A stretch of 40,213 nucleotides of DNA, taken from positions 1-40,213 of the forward strand of contig DASTPP010000244.1 in NCBI GenBank assembly GCA_035762175.1, given 5' to 3'. Numbering within the stretch: the stretch's first letter is position 1; the number at the start of each line of letters is the position of its first letter. The notes beneath the pieces were generated by a model. That model was not told where the DNA came from. It searched no databases and worked only from the letters and a program-made list of their open reading frames with translations. A program made the translations under genes and the position numbers. Shown one piece after another: positions 8,661-17,280 of the stretch. The DNA is from DASTPP01 sp035762175. Its GTDB lineage: Bacteria > Myxococcota_A > Polyangia > Polyangiales > Polyangiaceae.

Positions 8661-10763
8661 ATGAGGCGATACGCGCGGGCGTCGTGGACATGGGCGGGGG
8701 CGTGGCTCTTGATCGGCGGGTGCGAGCCCTCGGCTCCGCCCGCCCCCCCCAAAAACCAGCCGCCGCCCCCCCCCGCGGCCCCGCCGCCGGGCCCGCCCGA
8801 AAAGAGCGTCACGCTCGGCGACGTCGGCCTCGACCCGACCGCGCTCGACCGCTCGGCCGACCCCTGCCAAGACTTCTTTCAGTACGCCTGCGGGGGCTGG
8901 CTGCAGAAGATCGAAATTCCCGCCGACCGCTCGCGCTGGGGCCGCAGCTTCAGCGAGATCGCCGAGCGCAACGAGATCGAGCTGCGGCGCATCCTTGAGG
9001 GGGCCTCGTCGCAGCCGAGCAGCGACCCGGCGACGCAGGCCATCGGCACCTTCTACGGCGCCTGCATGGATGAAGGCGCGGTCGAGGCCGCCGGCACCAA
9101 GGGCGTCGAGCCCCTCTTGAAGAGGGCCCGCGCGGCGCGCGACGTGCCCTCGCTCGTCGCCGCCGTCGCCGAGCTGCACCGGCACGGCATCTTCCCCCTG
9201 TTCCGCCTCGGCAGCGAGCAAGACTCGAAGGACGCGACGCGCGTCATCGCCCGCCTCGACCAGGGCGGCCTCGGCCTGCCCGACCGCGACTACTACGTGA
9301 ACGACGACGCGAAGTCGAAGGACATTCGCGCGAAGTACGCCGAGCACGTCGCGCGCGTCTTCGCCCTCGCGGGCAAGAAGCCCGCCGAGGCGAAGAAGGC
9401 GGCCGACGACGTGATGGCGCTCGAGACCGAGCTCGCCAAGGTGTCGAAGACGCGCGTCGAGCGGCGCGACCCGTCCGGCATGTACAACAAGCTCGACCGC
9501 GCGGGCGTCGCCAAGCTCGCCCCGAAATGGGGCTGGGACGCCTACTTCAAGGGCCTCGGCTTCGCCGACCTGCGCGACATCAACGTGACCGCGCCCGCCT
9601 TCGTGCAGGGCCTCGACCGCCTGCTCGCCGCGACCAAGCCCGCCGCCTGGCAGAGCTACCTCGAGTGGCACGTCTTGAACGCCTCCGCCGAGGCGCTACC
9701 GAAGAAGTTCGTCGACGAAGGGTTCGCGCTGCAGCAGGTCTTGACCGGCCAGAAGCAGCAGCGCGAGCGCTGGAAGCGCTGCGTCGAGGCCACCGACCAG
9801 GCCCTCGGCGAGTACCTCGGCCAGCCCTTCGTCGCCCGCCGCTTCGCCGGCGAGAGCCGCGACGCCGCCCGCCAGATGGTGCTCGCCATCAGCCAGGCCT
9901 TCGGCGAGCGCCTCGGCGAGCTCGACTGGATGGACGAGAAGACCAAAGAGCGCGCCCGCTTCAAGCGCCAGCAGATGGCCTACCTCATCGGCTACCCGTC
10001 GAAGTGGCGCGTCTACGACTTCGCCCTCGACAAGAAGGTGCACGCGGCCAACGTGCTCGCCGGCCAGGCCTTCGAGATGAAGCGCCAGCTCGCCAAGGTC
10101 GGCAAGCCCGTCGACCGCGAAGACTGGCAGATGAGCCCGCCCACGGTGAACGCCTACTACGACCCGCAGCTCAACCACATGGCCTTCCCCGCGGGCATTC
10201 TGCAGCCGCCCTTCTATTCGGCCCGCTCGGCCGTCGCCGTCAACCTCGGCGCCATCGGCATGGTCGTCGGCCACGAGCTGACGCACGGCTTCGACGACGA
10301 GGGCTCGCAGTACGACGCCAAGGGCAACCTCGAGTCGTGGTGGGAGCCCGAGACCCGCAAGCGCTTCGAGGGCAAGACCCAGTGCGTGGTCGACCAGTAT
10401 TCGGCCTACGAGCCGCTGCCGGGCGTCAAGCTCAACGGCAAGCTCGTGCTCGGCGAGAACATCGCCGACATCGGCGGCCTCAAGCTCGCCTTTCGCGCGT
10501 ACCGCGCCCTGCGCAAAGACGCCCGAGAGCGCCTCGTCGCCGACGGCTTCGACGAAGACCAGCAGTTCTTTCTGTCGTTCGGCCAGTCGTGGTGCAGCAA
10601 AGATCGCGAAGAGGTCGCCCGCCTGCTCGCGCAGGTCGATCCGCACTCGCCCGCGAAGTTCCGCGTCAATGGCACGCTCACCAACTCGCCCGAGTTCGCC
10701 CGCGCCTTCTCGTGCGCCGAGGGCAAGGCCCTGAGCCCCAAGCGTCGCTGCGACGTCTGGTGA
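8661..10763 (+). CDS. M13 family zinc metallopeptidase lipoprotein (PepO/neprilysin-like)
   Basis: A 700-residue peptidase. The N-terminus is a lipoprotein signal with the lipobox IGGC (Cys21), followed by a Pro-rich linker, so it is tethered to a membrane in the periplasm. The M13 N-terminal domain begins near residue 50 (DPCQDFFQYACGGW). The catalytic zinc site is H538-E-L-T-H542, the third ligand is Glu599 in ENIADIGG, and the protein ends in CDVW, the family hallmark. Length matches full family members. M13 enzymes cut oligopeptides of up to about 40 residues. It is a single gene with a hairpin terminator behind it; the next genes, for a kinase and cytochromes, are in the same direction but 159 bp away. 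The ATG at 8661 was chosen as it starts the lipoprotein signal. Very secure family call. Confidence 0.96.
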   Translation: MRRYARASWTWAGAWLLIGGCEPSAPPAPPKNQPPPPPAAPPPGPPEKSVTLGDVGLDPTALDRSADPCQDFFQYACGGWLQKIEIPADRSRWGRSFSEIAERNEIELRRILEGASSQPSSDPATQAIGTFYGACMDEGAVEAAGTKGVEPLLKRARAARDVPSLVAAVAELHRHGIFPLFRLGSEQDSKDATRVIARLDQGGLGLPDRDYYVNDDAKSKDIRAKYAEHVARVFALAGKKPAEAKKAADDVMALETELAKVSKTRVERRDPSGMYNKLDRAGVAKLAPKWGWDAYFKGLGFADLRDINVTAPAFVQGLDRLLAATKPAAWQSYLEWHVLNASAEALPKKFVDEGFALQQVLTGQKQQRERWKRCVEATDQALGEYLGQPFVARRFAGESRDAARQMVLAISQAFGERLGELDWMDEKTKERARFKRQQMAYLIGYPSKWRVYDFALDKKVHAANVLAGQAFEMKRQLAKVGKPVDREDWQMSPPTVNAYYDPQLNHMAFPAGILQPPFYSARSAVAVNLGAIGMVVGHELTHGFDDEGSQYDAKGNLESWWEPETRKRFEGKTQCVVDQYSAYEPLPGVKLNGKLVLGENIADIGGLKLAFRAYRALRKDARERLVADGFDEDQQFFLSFGQSWCSKDREEVARLLAQVDPHSPAKFRVNGTLTNSPEFARAFSCAEGKALSPKRRCDVW

Positions 10764-10772
10764 GCCCCCCAG

Positions 10773-10801
10773 AGGCCCGCGGGGGGGCCTGGCGGGCCTT
10801 T
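10773..10801 (+). terminator. Hairpin terminator after the M13 peptidase gene
   Basis: Arms 10773-10780 and 10792-10799 pair over 8 bp, with an 11-base loop, and are followed by a short TTT. It begins 10 bases after the peptidase stop codon and separates this gene from the kinase-cytochrome operon. Confidence 0.6.
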
Positions 10802-10922
10802 CCGGCGTGCGCCCTGGGCGGCAAAGAACCGTGTCGCTGAAAACGCCCCGGGGCCTCGAAATGGAGCGCCCCGCGCGCGCCGAGAGATCTGCGCGGTCGC
10901 TCGGCCGTACGATCGGCGGCCC

Positions 10923-12218
10923 ATGGACCAAATCGGCGATTACCTGGTGCGGCGGCTCCTCGGCCAAGGGGGCATGGGCCGGGTCTACGAGGGCGAAGAG
11001 CGCCTCTCGGGCCGGCGCGTGGCCCTGAAGGTGCTCTTGCCCGAGCTCGCGGCGAGCGACGAGGGGCGGCGCCTCTTCTTGAACGAGATGCGCGTGCTCG
11101 CGCGGCTCGAGCACCCCAATTTGGTGCGCAGCCTGGCGAGCTTCGAGGCCGACGGGCAGCTCGTCTTGGTGCTCGAGTACCTCGAGGGCCGCACGCTGCG
11201 CGACGTGGTGAGCGCAGGGCGCATGCCCTGGGGCGAGGCGGCGCTGCTCGTCGCGGGCATCGCCTCGGCGCTCGCGGCCATTCACGCGCAGTCGCCGCCG
11301 GTGGTGCACCGCGATCTGAAGCCCGAGAACGTGATGGTGCTGCCGGGCGGCGCGGTCAAGGTGATGGACTTCGGCATCGCCAAGGTGCTCGAGGCCCTGC
11401 AGCGGACGCACACGCACAGCGTCGGCACGCTGCAGTACATGAGCCCCGAGCAGATCGACGCCCGCGGCCTCGACGGGCGCAGCGATCTCTATTGCTTGGG
11501 CCTCATCTTCTACGAGCTCCTGGCGGGCGAGCCGCCCTTCCGGTCGCCCTCGCCGCGCGAGCTCTTGAACCTGCACTGCACCGCGCCGCCGCCGCCCTTG
11601 CGCGACGAGGTGCGGCGGGGCCTGCCGAAGGGGCTCGAGGCGCTCTTGTTTCAATTGCTCGAGAAGTCGCCCCAGGCGCGCCCGGCCTCGGCGAACGAGG
11701 TGCTCGGTCGCCTCGAGCCCTTCTTGCCGGCGGTCTCCTCGGCGCTGGCCCCGCCCGCCGCGGCCTCGGCGCTGCCGAGCGCGGCGGTGATGACGAGCCC
11801 GCCCTACGACCCCACCTTGCCGAGCCCGCGGCCCGAGGGGGCGACGCCGGGCGCGCCCTTCGCGACGGGGGCGACGCCGGGCGCGCCCTTCGCGGCGGGG
11901 GCGCAAGGGGCGGGGCACGTCACGGGGGCGCAAGGGGCGGGGCACGCCACGGGCGCGCCGCTGCCCGCGCGCCACGCGGCGCCCTCGCCGGCGGCCTCGG
12001 GCGCGGCGGGGGCGGGCGGGCAGCGGGCGCCTTCGAACGACACGCTCGCGCTGCTCGAGCCGGCGAAGGGGCGCATGCGCGAGGCGCCGCGGGGGCTCGG
12101 CGTCGCCATCATCGTGGTGCTGACGCTGCTCGCGGGCGGGGTCGGCTACTGGCTGCGCGCGAGCTCGGGCCCGCCGGCCGACGACGCGCTCGAGCGGCCG
12201 GTGGGGCGGGCGCCGTGA
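10923..12218 (+). CDS. Membrane-anchored Ser/Thr protein kinase (Hanks type)
   Basis: A 431-residue kinase. The catalytic domain (residues about 6-265) has the Gly-rich loop GQGGMG, the invariant Lys36 in VALKV, the catalytic HRDLKPEN with Asp131, DFG with Asp149, and SPEQ in the activation segment; all key residues are present, so it should be active. Residues about 280-385 are Pro/Ala/Gly-rich and include two tandem 30-bp and two 27-bp repeats at the DNA level (11841-11954). One membrane helix lies at about 393-412, leaving only a short outer tail, so there is no extracellular sensor domain. Its stop overlaps the GTG of the next gene (GTGA), so it is translationally coupled to the cytochrome genes. 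That suggests it phosphorylates, or is regulated by, that redox complex (inference). Confidence 0.95.
   Translation: MDQIGDYLVRRLLGQGGMGRVYEGEERLSGRRVALKVLLPELAASDEGRRLFLNEMRVLARLEHPNLVRSLASFEADGQLVLVLEYLEGRTLRDVVSAGRMPWGEAALLVAGIASALAAIHAQSPPVVHRDLKPENVMVLPGGAVKVMDFGIAKVLEALQRTHTHSVGTLQYMSPEQIDARGLDGRSDLYCLGLIFYELLAGEPPFRSPSPRELLNLHCTAPPPPLRDEVRRGLPKGLEALLFQLLEKSPQARPASANEVLGRLEPFLPAVSSALAPPAAASALPSAAVMTSPPYDPTLPSPRPEGATPGAPFATGATPGAPFAAGAQGAGHVTGAQGAGHATGAPLPARHAAPSPAASGAAGAGGQRAPSNDTLALLEPAKGRMREAPRGLGVAIIVVLTLLAGGVGYWLRASSGPPADDALERPVGRAP
11841..11954 (+). repeat. In-frame tandem repeats in the kinase linker
   Basis: Two adjacent 30-bp units (11841-11870, 11871-11900; one mismatch) are followed by two adjacent 27-bp units (11901-11927, 11928-11954). 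All keep the reading frame and encode Gly/Ala/Pro-rich linker. Slippage or unequal crossing-over would change linker length without breaking the gene. Confidence 0.8.
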
Positions 12219-14317
12219 GCGGCGCGCGCGGGCCCTCGTGGGGGGCGATCATACCGGCGGCGGGGGGCCTGCTGGTGGTGGCGGCGGCGCTCGCGGCGCT
12301 CGCCGCGGGGGGGCGGCCGGAGGCGAAGCCGGGGCCGGCCGTCGGCGCGCGCGCGGCGCTCGGGCCGGCGCAGACCGACGCGGCGACCTGCTCGTCGTGC
12401 CACCCGCGGCAGGCGTCCGAGTGGCAGCGCTCGGTGATGGCGTACGCGGCGAAGAGCCCGCTCTTCGGCTCGCTCGAGAGCCTCATCGAAGAGCAGTTCG
12501 GCCGCGACGCGTCCTGCCCCCAGGGCGCCGGCGTGCTCCGGCGCGCCGACCCCTCGCGCGCCTGCCGCGACGCGGGCACGGGCCTCGTCGTCACGGGCGC
12601 GGGCGGCGAGCACTGGTGCGTCAACTGCCACAGCCCGGCCGAGGTGTCCGAGCGGGCGATGCCGGCCTGGCAGGGCGCGGCCTTCGGCGGCGGCGGGGCC
12701 GAGTCGCGCCGGCCGCTGCGCGATCTGCTCGGGCCGCGCGGGCTCGAGGGCATCTCGTGCGGCTTCTGCCACCAGGCGCACGGGCCGGTCTCGCCGCGCG
12801 GGGGCGCCTACCAGGGCAACGCGAGCTGGACGTCGCCCTTCACCGGCGCGACCTACGCCTTCCGGCCCGAAGACGCGTCGGGGCGCTTCGGCATCGGCAA
12901 CAGCGGCGTGCTGACGCGGCCCGACGAGTTCTTGAGCGGCCGCGGGCTCGCCGACCCGCCCTTCGTGCACGCGCGCCCCTCGGCCGAGGGGCGCGACTAC
13001 CTGCGCGACAGCAACTTCTGCGGCGGCTGCCACGACGTGCGCCTCTTCGGCACCGACGTGCTCGGCGTGGCCAAGGGCGAGCACTTCAAGCGGCTGCGCA
13101 ACGCCTACTCCGAGTGGGCCGACTGGGCGCAGGGCGAGGCGCGCGCGGGCCGCAAGGCGGCGAGCTGCCAGGGCTGCCACATGAGCACCTTCCCCGCGGT
13201 CTGCGAGCCGGGCGAGGGCGGCGAGGGCGACTTCGGCGGCTCGCCCTCGTGCCCGCCGGGCACGCACGCCTCGCCGCGGGCGCCGGGCGACCCGCGCGGC
13301 GGGGCGGTGCACTACTTCACGGGCGTCGACGTGCCCTTCGCCGCCGAGTTCAGCGAGGCGATGGCGAGCGAGACGGGCGTCGACCCCGCGGGGCTGCCGA
13401 CGGGGGCGCGCTACCGGCGCAACCTTCTGCTGCGCTCGGCGCTCGCGTTCAAGCTCGAGCGGGCCGAGCGGCAGGGCGGGCTCGTGCGCGTGCCGGTGGT
13501 CATCGAGAACGTCGGCGCCGGGCACCGGGTGCCGGCCGGCTTCAGTCAAGAGCGCGAGATCTGGGTGCACCTGACCGTGAAAGATCGCCGCGGGCGGGTC
13601 GTCTACGAGGCGGGGCGCATCGACCGGCCCGACGAAGATCTGCACGACAAAGAGTTTTTGCGCGTCAACACCGACCCCTCGTCGCTCGACGCGAAGGGCC
13701 GCCCCGTCGGGCTCTTCGGCGCCGACGTGCGCGACGGGCGCGACGCGCCCGCGTGGCAGCGGGCGGCGGCGACGGGGGGCGTCTCGGCGGCGTTCCGGGG
13801 GCGGGGGCTCGTGAACTTCCAGAACGGGTTTTTGCGCTGCGTGCGCTGCGCGGGCACGATCGGCCCGGGCGGCGAGTGCCTGCCGCTGCCGGGGCAGGAG
13901 GGCACGCGCTCGGCCCGCTTCGACGACGGCGACTACGACGCCGACACGGGCGCGTGCCGCTCGAACCTGTCGGGCGAGCAGGCGCTCTTCGAGACGTACT
14001 TCCCGGTCGGCGCGCTCGACGCGGCGCGCGGGGGCTTCCGGGGCCCGGACGCGATCGTCGACACGCGCTCGCTCGCGCCGAAGGCGCCCGTCCGGTACAC
14101 GTACGAGGTCGGCGCGCCCGCCGGCGAGGGGCCGCTGCGGGTGAGCGCGCGGCTGCTCTTCCGCGCCTTCCCGCCGTATTTGATCCGGGCGTTTGCCGCC
14201 TACGAGCGCGAGCAGGCGCGAAGGGGGCTGCGGCCCTCGGGGCCGCTCGTGACCGACGCGCTGCTCTCGCGGCTCGACGTCGTCGAGCTCGCGCGCGCCG
14301 AGGCCGAGGTGCCGTGA
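12215..14317 (+). CDS. Multihaem c-type cytochrome (five CxxCH), membrane-anchored
   Basis: A 700-residue protein beginning at a GTG that overlaps the kinase stop. Residues about 9-33 form a membrane anchor or uncleaved signal. Five CxxCH haem-binding motifs are spaced widely: C59, C135, C182, C269 and C318. The second half (residues about 390-690) has no haem site but carries a beta-type segment with ENVGAGHRVPAG, a stretch seen in cytochrome-associated domains; a CVRC pair near 545 lacks the His. The haem part should face the periplasm and carry electrons between a membrane partner and a soluble or outer acceptor. The next gene again overlaps by GTGA, so kinase, cytochrome and ferredoxin-cytochrome b are made together. 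The closest named families I can think of are cytochrome c554-like proteins, but the substrate is unknown. Confidence 0.88.
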   Translation: MSGARGPSWGAIIPAAGGLLVVAAALAALAAGGRPEAKPGPAVGARAALGPAQTDAATCSSCHPRQASEWQRSVMAYAAKSPLFGSLESLIEEQFGRDASCPQGAGVLRRADPSRACRDAGTGLVVTGAGGEHWCVNCHSPAEVSERAMPAWQGAAFGGGGAESRRPLRDLLGPRGLEGISCGFCHQAHGPVSPRGGAYQGNASWTSPFTGATYAFRPEDASGRFGIGNSGVLTRPDEFLSGRGLADPPFVHARPSAEGRDYLRDSNFCGGCHDVRLFGTDVLGVAKGEHFKRLRNAYSEWADWAQGEARAGRKAASCQGCHMSTFPAVCEPGEGGEGDFGGSPSCPPGTHASPRAPGDPRGGAVHYFTGVDVPFAAEFSEAMASETGVDPAGLPTGARYRRNLLLRSALAFKLERAERQGGLVRVPVVIENVGAGHRVPAGFSQEREIWVHLTVKDRRGRVVYEAGRIDRPDEDLHDKEFLRVNTDPSSLDAKGRPVGLFGADVRDGRDAPAWQRAAATGGVSAAFRGRGLVNFQNGFLRCVRCAGTIGPGGECLPLPGQEGTRSARFDDGDYDADTGACRSNLSGEQALFETYFPVGALDAARGGFRGPDAIVDTRSLAPKAPVRYTYEVGAPAGEGPLRVSARLLFRAFPPYLIRAFAAYEREQARRGLRPSGPLVTDALLSRLDVVELARAEAEVP

Positions 14318-16662
14318 CGGGGGCGGCCCCGGCGTTCCCGGCCGCGGCGTTCGGGGCGGAGGTCTTGCGCGAGCTCGACGAGCGGGGCCGCGCCGAGGTC
14401 GCCGCCGCCGGGCGCGCGGTGGCGCTCCGGGCGGGCGACGAGCTCTTCCGCGAGGGCGACCCGGCCGACGAGCTCTACGTCGTGGCGCGGGGCGCGCTCG
14501 CGCTGCGGGCGACGCGGCGGGGCGACGCGCGGCCGAGCACGCTCCGGCGCGCCGCCCCGGGGGCGCTCGTCGGCGAGGAGGCGTGGGCGGGGGGGCTAAG
14601 GCGGCGGGCGACAGCGGTCGCCGAGGCCGAGAGCGTGGTGGCGGCGGTGCCCGCGGCGCTCGTCGCCCGCGCCCTCGCGCGCGCCGGCCGCGACGCGGGG
14701 GCCCGCCTGCTCGAGCGGCGGGCCCGGCGCGCGCTCGCCCGCGACGTGCTCGCCTCGTGCGCGCTGACGCGCGGGCTCGGCGAGCCCGAGCGCGAGGCGC
14801 TGCTCGGCGCCCTCGAAGAGCGGGCGTGCGGGCGGGGCGAGGCGATCGTGCGGCGGGGCGACGCGCCGGCGAGGCTCTGGGTGGTCGCCGACGGCATGGT
14901 GCAGCTGCAGGCCGAAGACGAGGGCAAGGCGCGGGTGCACGCCTACCTGACGCCCGGCGACTGGTGGGGCCGCGACGATCTCGCCGCGGGGCACGCGCGC
15001 TACACCGCCGTCGCCAGCGGCGAGGCGCTCGTGCTCGCGCTGCCCGCGCGCGAGGGCCGGGCGCTCGTCGCCCGGCTCGGCGGCGCGGGCGGCGCGGCGC
15101 GCGCCGAGGGGGCCGGCGAGGCGCCGCGGCAGCGGGCGCTCTTGCTCGCGGGCGCCACCAACGTCACCCGCCACCTGCTGCGCGACCCCTACCGCCTGAA
15201 GGTCGCGAGCTCGCTGCTCGTCATCGATCAAGACGCGTGCGTGCGCTGCGGCCACTGTTCATGGAGCTGCGCCGAGGTGCACGAGGGCACGACGCGCCTC
15301 TTGCGCCGCGGCGACGTGCTCGAGGGGGCGTGGGGCGGGGGCCAGTCGGTCAAGCCCTACCTCTTGCCGAACTCTTGCCAGCACTGCGACAACCCCGCCT
15401 GCATGCCCGTCTGCCCCACCGGCGCCATCGCGCGCGACGCGGGCGGCGAGGTGCTGATCCGGGCCGACCTTTGCACGGGCTGCGGCGCCTGCGTCACGGC
15501 CTGCCCCTGGGACAACATTCAGCTCGCCCCGCGCCGCGGCGACGAGGCCGCCGCGCGCGTCGCCGTCAAGTGCGACCTGTGCCACGGGCTCGGCGGGCCC
15601 GCCTGCGTTAGCGCCTGCCCCACCGAGGCCATCGTGCGCGTGCGGCCCGACGAGGCGCTCGCCCCGGTCGTCGAGGCCTTCGGCAAGGCGAAGCCCCCGG
15701 CCCCCGCGCGCCCCGAGAAGGCGCCGCCCGCCGCCCCGGCGCTCGCGCCTTCGCCGGGGGGCGCGCGCGCGCCTTCGCCGGGGCACGAGCCCGGGCGCCC
15801 GCCTTCGCCGGGGCAGCGCCCTCGCGCCCTGGCCGCCCTTTCGGCCGGGCTCGGCGGCGCGGCGTGGGCGGCGGCCGGGGTCTTCGCGCACGGGCGGGGG
15901 CTCTGGCACCCCGCGCGGGGGGTCGGCTACGCGGCCGGCTGGGTCGCCGCGCTCGCCTTCGTCGCCCTCGCCTCGTACGCCCTCGTCAAGCGGACGCCCC
16001 GCCTCTGGCCGAGGCTGCGGGCCCGGCTGCCGGGCGCGGCGCCCGAGGGAGGCTCCGTCGTGCGCCCTCACTACCTCGCGCACCTCGCCCTCGGCGCCCT
16101 CGCCGTCGGCGCCGCCCTCGCGCACGGGGGCTTGCGCCTCGGCGACACGTCGGGCGGGCGCGTCGCGCTCGCGTACCTGCTCGCGTGCGCGTTCGGCTCC
16201 CTGCTCGCCCTCGCCTACGCCGGCCTGCCCCGCGCCCTCGGCCGCGTCGAGCGCCACGTCGTGCCGCACGAAGACTACGCGCAAGAGCGGCAGGGCCTGC
16301 TCGACGTGCTCGCGCTGCGCATGGCGGGGCAGAACCCGCTCTTGCGCAAGATCACCGAGGCGCTCCTGCTGCCTTATGCCCGCCACCCGCTCGGGCCGCT
16401 CGCCCTGCTCGCGTCGCGGCGCTCGCTGCGCGACGAGCAGGCGCGGCTGCGCGCGCTCGTCGAGGCGCGCCTGCAAGGGCGCGGCGGCCAGCGGCTCGAG
16501 GGGCTCGACGATCTGGTGCGCCCCGTCGTCGATCTGCGCGCGCTCGGCGCGCGGCGCCTGCTCATGGCGCCCCTGCGCTGGGGGCTGCCCCTGCACCTCA
16601 TCGCGAGCGCCCTCGCGGCCCTGCTGCTCGTCGCGCACCTGGCCGCCGTCCTCCGGCGTTGA
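14314..16662 (+). CDS. Fusion: two cyclic-nucleotide-binding-like domains, 4x[4Fe-4S] ferredoxin and di-haem cytochrome b-like membrane domain
   Basis: A 782-residue protein starting at a GTG that overlaps the cytochrome stop. Residues about 25-115 and 145-265 each resemble a cyclic nucleotide-binding (CNB) barrel (for example FREGDPADELYVVARGAL and VRRGDAPARLWVVADGMV), though the phosphate-binding cassette is not obviously complete in either. Residues about 300-455 hold 16 Cys in four clusters: CVRCGHCSWSC from C309, CQHCDNPACMPVCP, CTGCGACVTACP and CDLC...PACVSACP, as in DmsB/NrfC electron-transfer subunits. A Pro-rich linker follows. Then about five membrane helices. Two of these carry His pairs 14 residues apart, H590/H604 and H761/H775, the spacing of the haem b ligands in cytochrome b. 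The fusion suggests quinone-linked electron transfer whose cytosolic ferredoxin arm is gated by a ligand. No close named family is known to me. Confidence 0.82.
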   Translation: MTGAAPAFPAAAFGAEVLRELDERGRAEVAAAGRAVALRAGDELFREGDPADELYVVARGALALRATRRGDARPSTLRRAAPGALVGEEAWAGGLRRRATAVAEAESVVAAVPAALVARALARAGRDAGARLLERRARRALARDVLASCALTRGLGEPEREALLGALEERACGRGEAIVRRGDAPARLWVVADGMVQLQAEDEGKARVHAYLTPGDWWGRDDLAAGHARYTAVASGEALVLALPAREGRALVARLGGAGGAARAEGAGEAPRQRALLLAGATNVTRHLLRDPYRLKVASSLLVIDQDACVRCGHCSWSCAEVHEGTTRLLRRGDVLEGAWGGGQSVKPYLLPNSCQHCDNPACMPVCPTGAIARDAGGEVLIRADLCTGCGACVTACPWDNIQLAPRRGDEAAARVAVKCDLCHGLGGPACVSACPTEAIVRVRPDEALAPVVEAFGKAKPPAPARPEKAPPAAPALAPSPGGARAPSPGHEPGRPPSPGQRPRALAALSAGLGGAAWAAAGVFAHGRGLWHPARGVGYAAGWVAALAFVALASYALVKRTPRLWPRLRARLPGAAPEGGSVVRPHYLAHLALGALAVGAALAHGGLRLGDTSGGRVALAYLLACAFGSLLALAYAGLPRALGRVERHVVPHEDYAQERQGLLDVLALRMAGQNPLLRKITEALLLPYARHPLGPLALLASRRSLRDEQARLRALVEARLQGRGGQRLEGLDDLVRPVVDLRALGARRLLMAPLRWGLPLHLIASALAALLLVAHLAAVLRR
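15745..15815 (+). repeat. Threefold Pro-Ser-Pro-Gly linker repeat
   Basis: The element CGCCTTCGCCGGGG recurs three times in frame in the linker between the ferredoxin and membrane domains of the cyclic-nucleotide/ferredoxin/cytochrome b fusion. It encodes PSPG units, an extended flexible spacer. Confidence 0.7.
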
Positions 16663-16809
16663 GCGGCGCTCCGTCGCGCCCCGGGCTGAACGCGCCGCGT
16701 CGCCGCCCGAAGGGCCCGGGCTGAGCTCGAGGCGCCGGGCGGGGCGCCCGCGCGCGACTTGTGCGTTCGCGGTTGCCGCCCCCTCGCCGCCGCGCTTTGC
16801 TAGGAGGGC

Positions 16810-17280
16810 ATGGCCCGGCGCGTTCTTCGAAAGCTCTCGATCGCCGCGGTCGCGCTGAACGCCCTCGCGGGCTGCAGCGACCTGTCGTCGTACTCGGTCC
16901 CGCACGACGCCGCCCGGCGCTCGCCGCGGCAGGGCCCGGTCGCCGTGTTCGCCTCGTACGACCCGCGCGTCGGCCGAGAGCTGGGCGCCGTGGTCGCCCG
17001 GGGCGGCAGCGACGACGACGTGCGTGAGCTCTTCCCCGAGCTGGTGCGAAAGGTGCAAGAGCTCGGCGGCAACGCGCTCGTCATCGACTCGATGGGCGCG
17101 CGCTTCGACCTGGTGTCGCCCTGGGCCACCACGGCCTACGCGCCCTACGGCTGCGGCCTGTCGTGTACGCGCTGGGGGGCGCCGCAGCCTCCGCTCGAGG
17201 TCATGACGGTCGAGCTGCGGGGGCGCGCCCTCCTGGTCTCGCCCGACGAGCTGGCGCGGGTCGAGCGGGGGGCGCCGTGA
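16810..17280 (+). CDS. Small lipoprotein with a YbjQ/RcsF-like domain
   Basis: A 156-residue protein with a lipoprotein signal: basic N-terminus, hydrophobic core and lipobox ALAGC with Cys22. The middle part (residues about 60-100: ELVRKVQELGGNALVIDSM) matches the helix-turn-strand pattern of the YbjQ/DUF4156/RcsF-like fold, in which a helix is followed by a Gly-Asn/Ala-Asn-Ala-hydrophobic strand. Three Cys (in YGCGLSC and at the lipid site) are present. RcsF-like proteins report on the outer envelope, but that role here is only inferred. An AGGAGGG ribosome site lies just 1-2 bases from the ATG, closer than usual. The stop overlaps the GTG of the next lipoprotein gene. Confidence 0.72.
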   Translation: MARRVLRKLSIAAVALNALAGCSDLSSYSVPHDAARRSPRQGPVAVFASYDPRVGRELGAVVARGGSDDDVRELFPELVRKVQELGGNALVIDSMGARFDLVSPWATTAYAPYGCGLSCTRWGAPQPPLEVMTVELRGRALLVSPDELARVERGAP

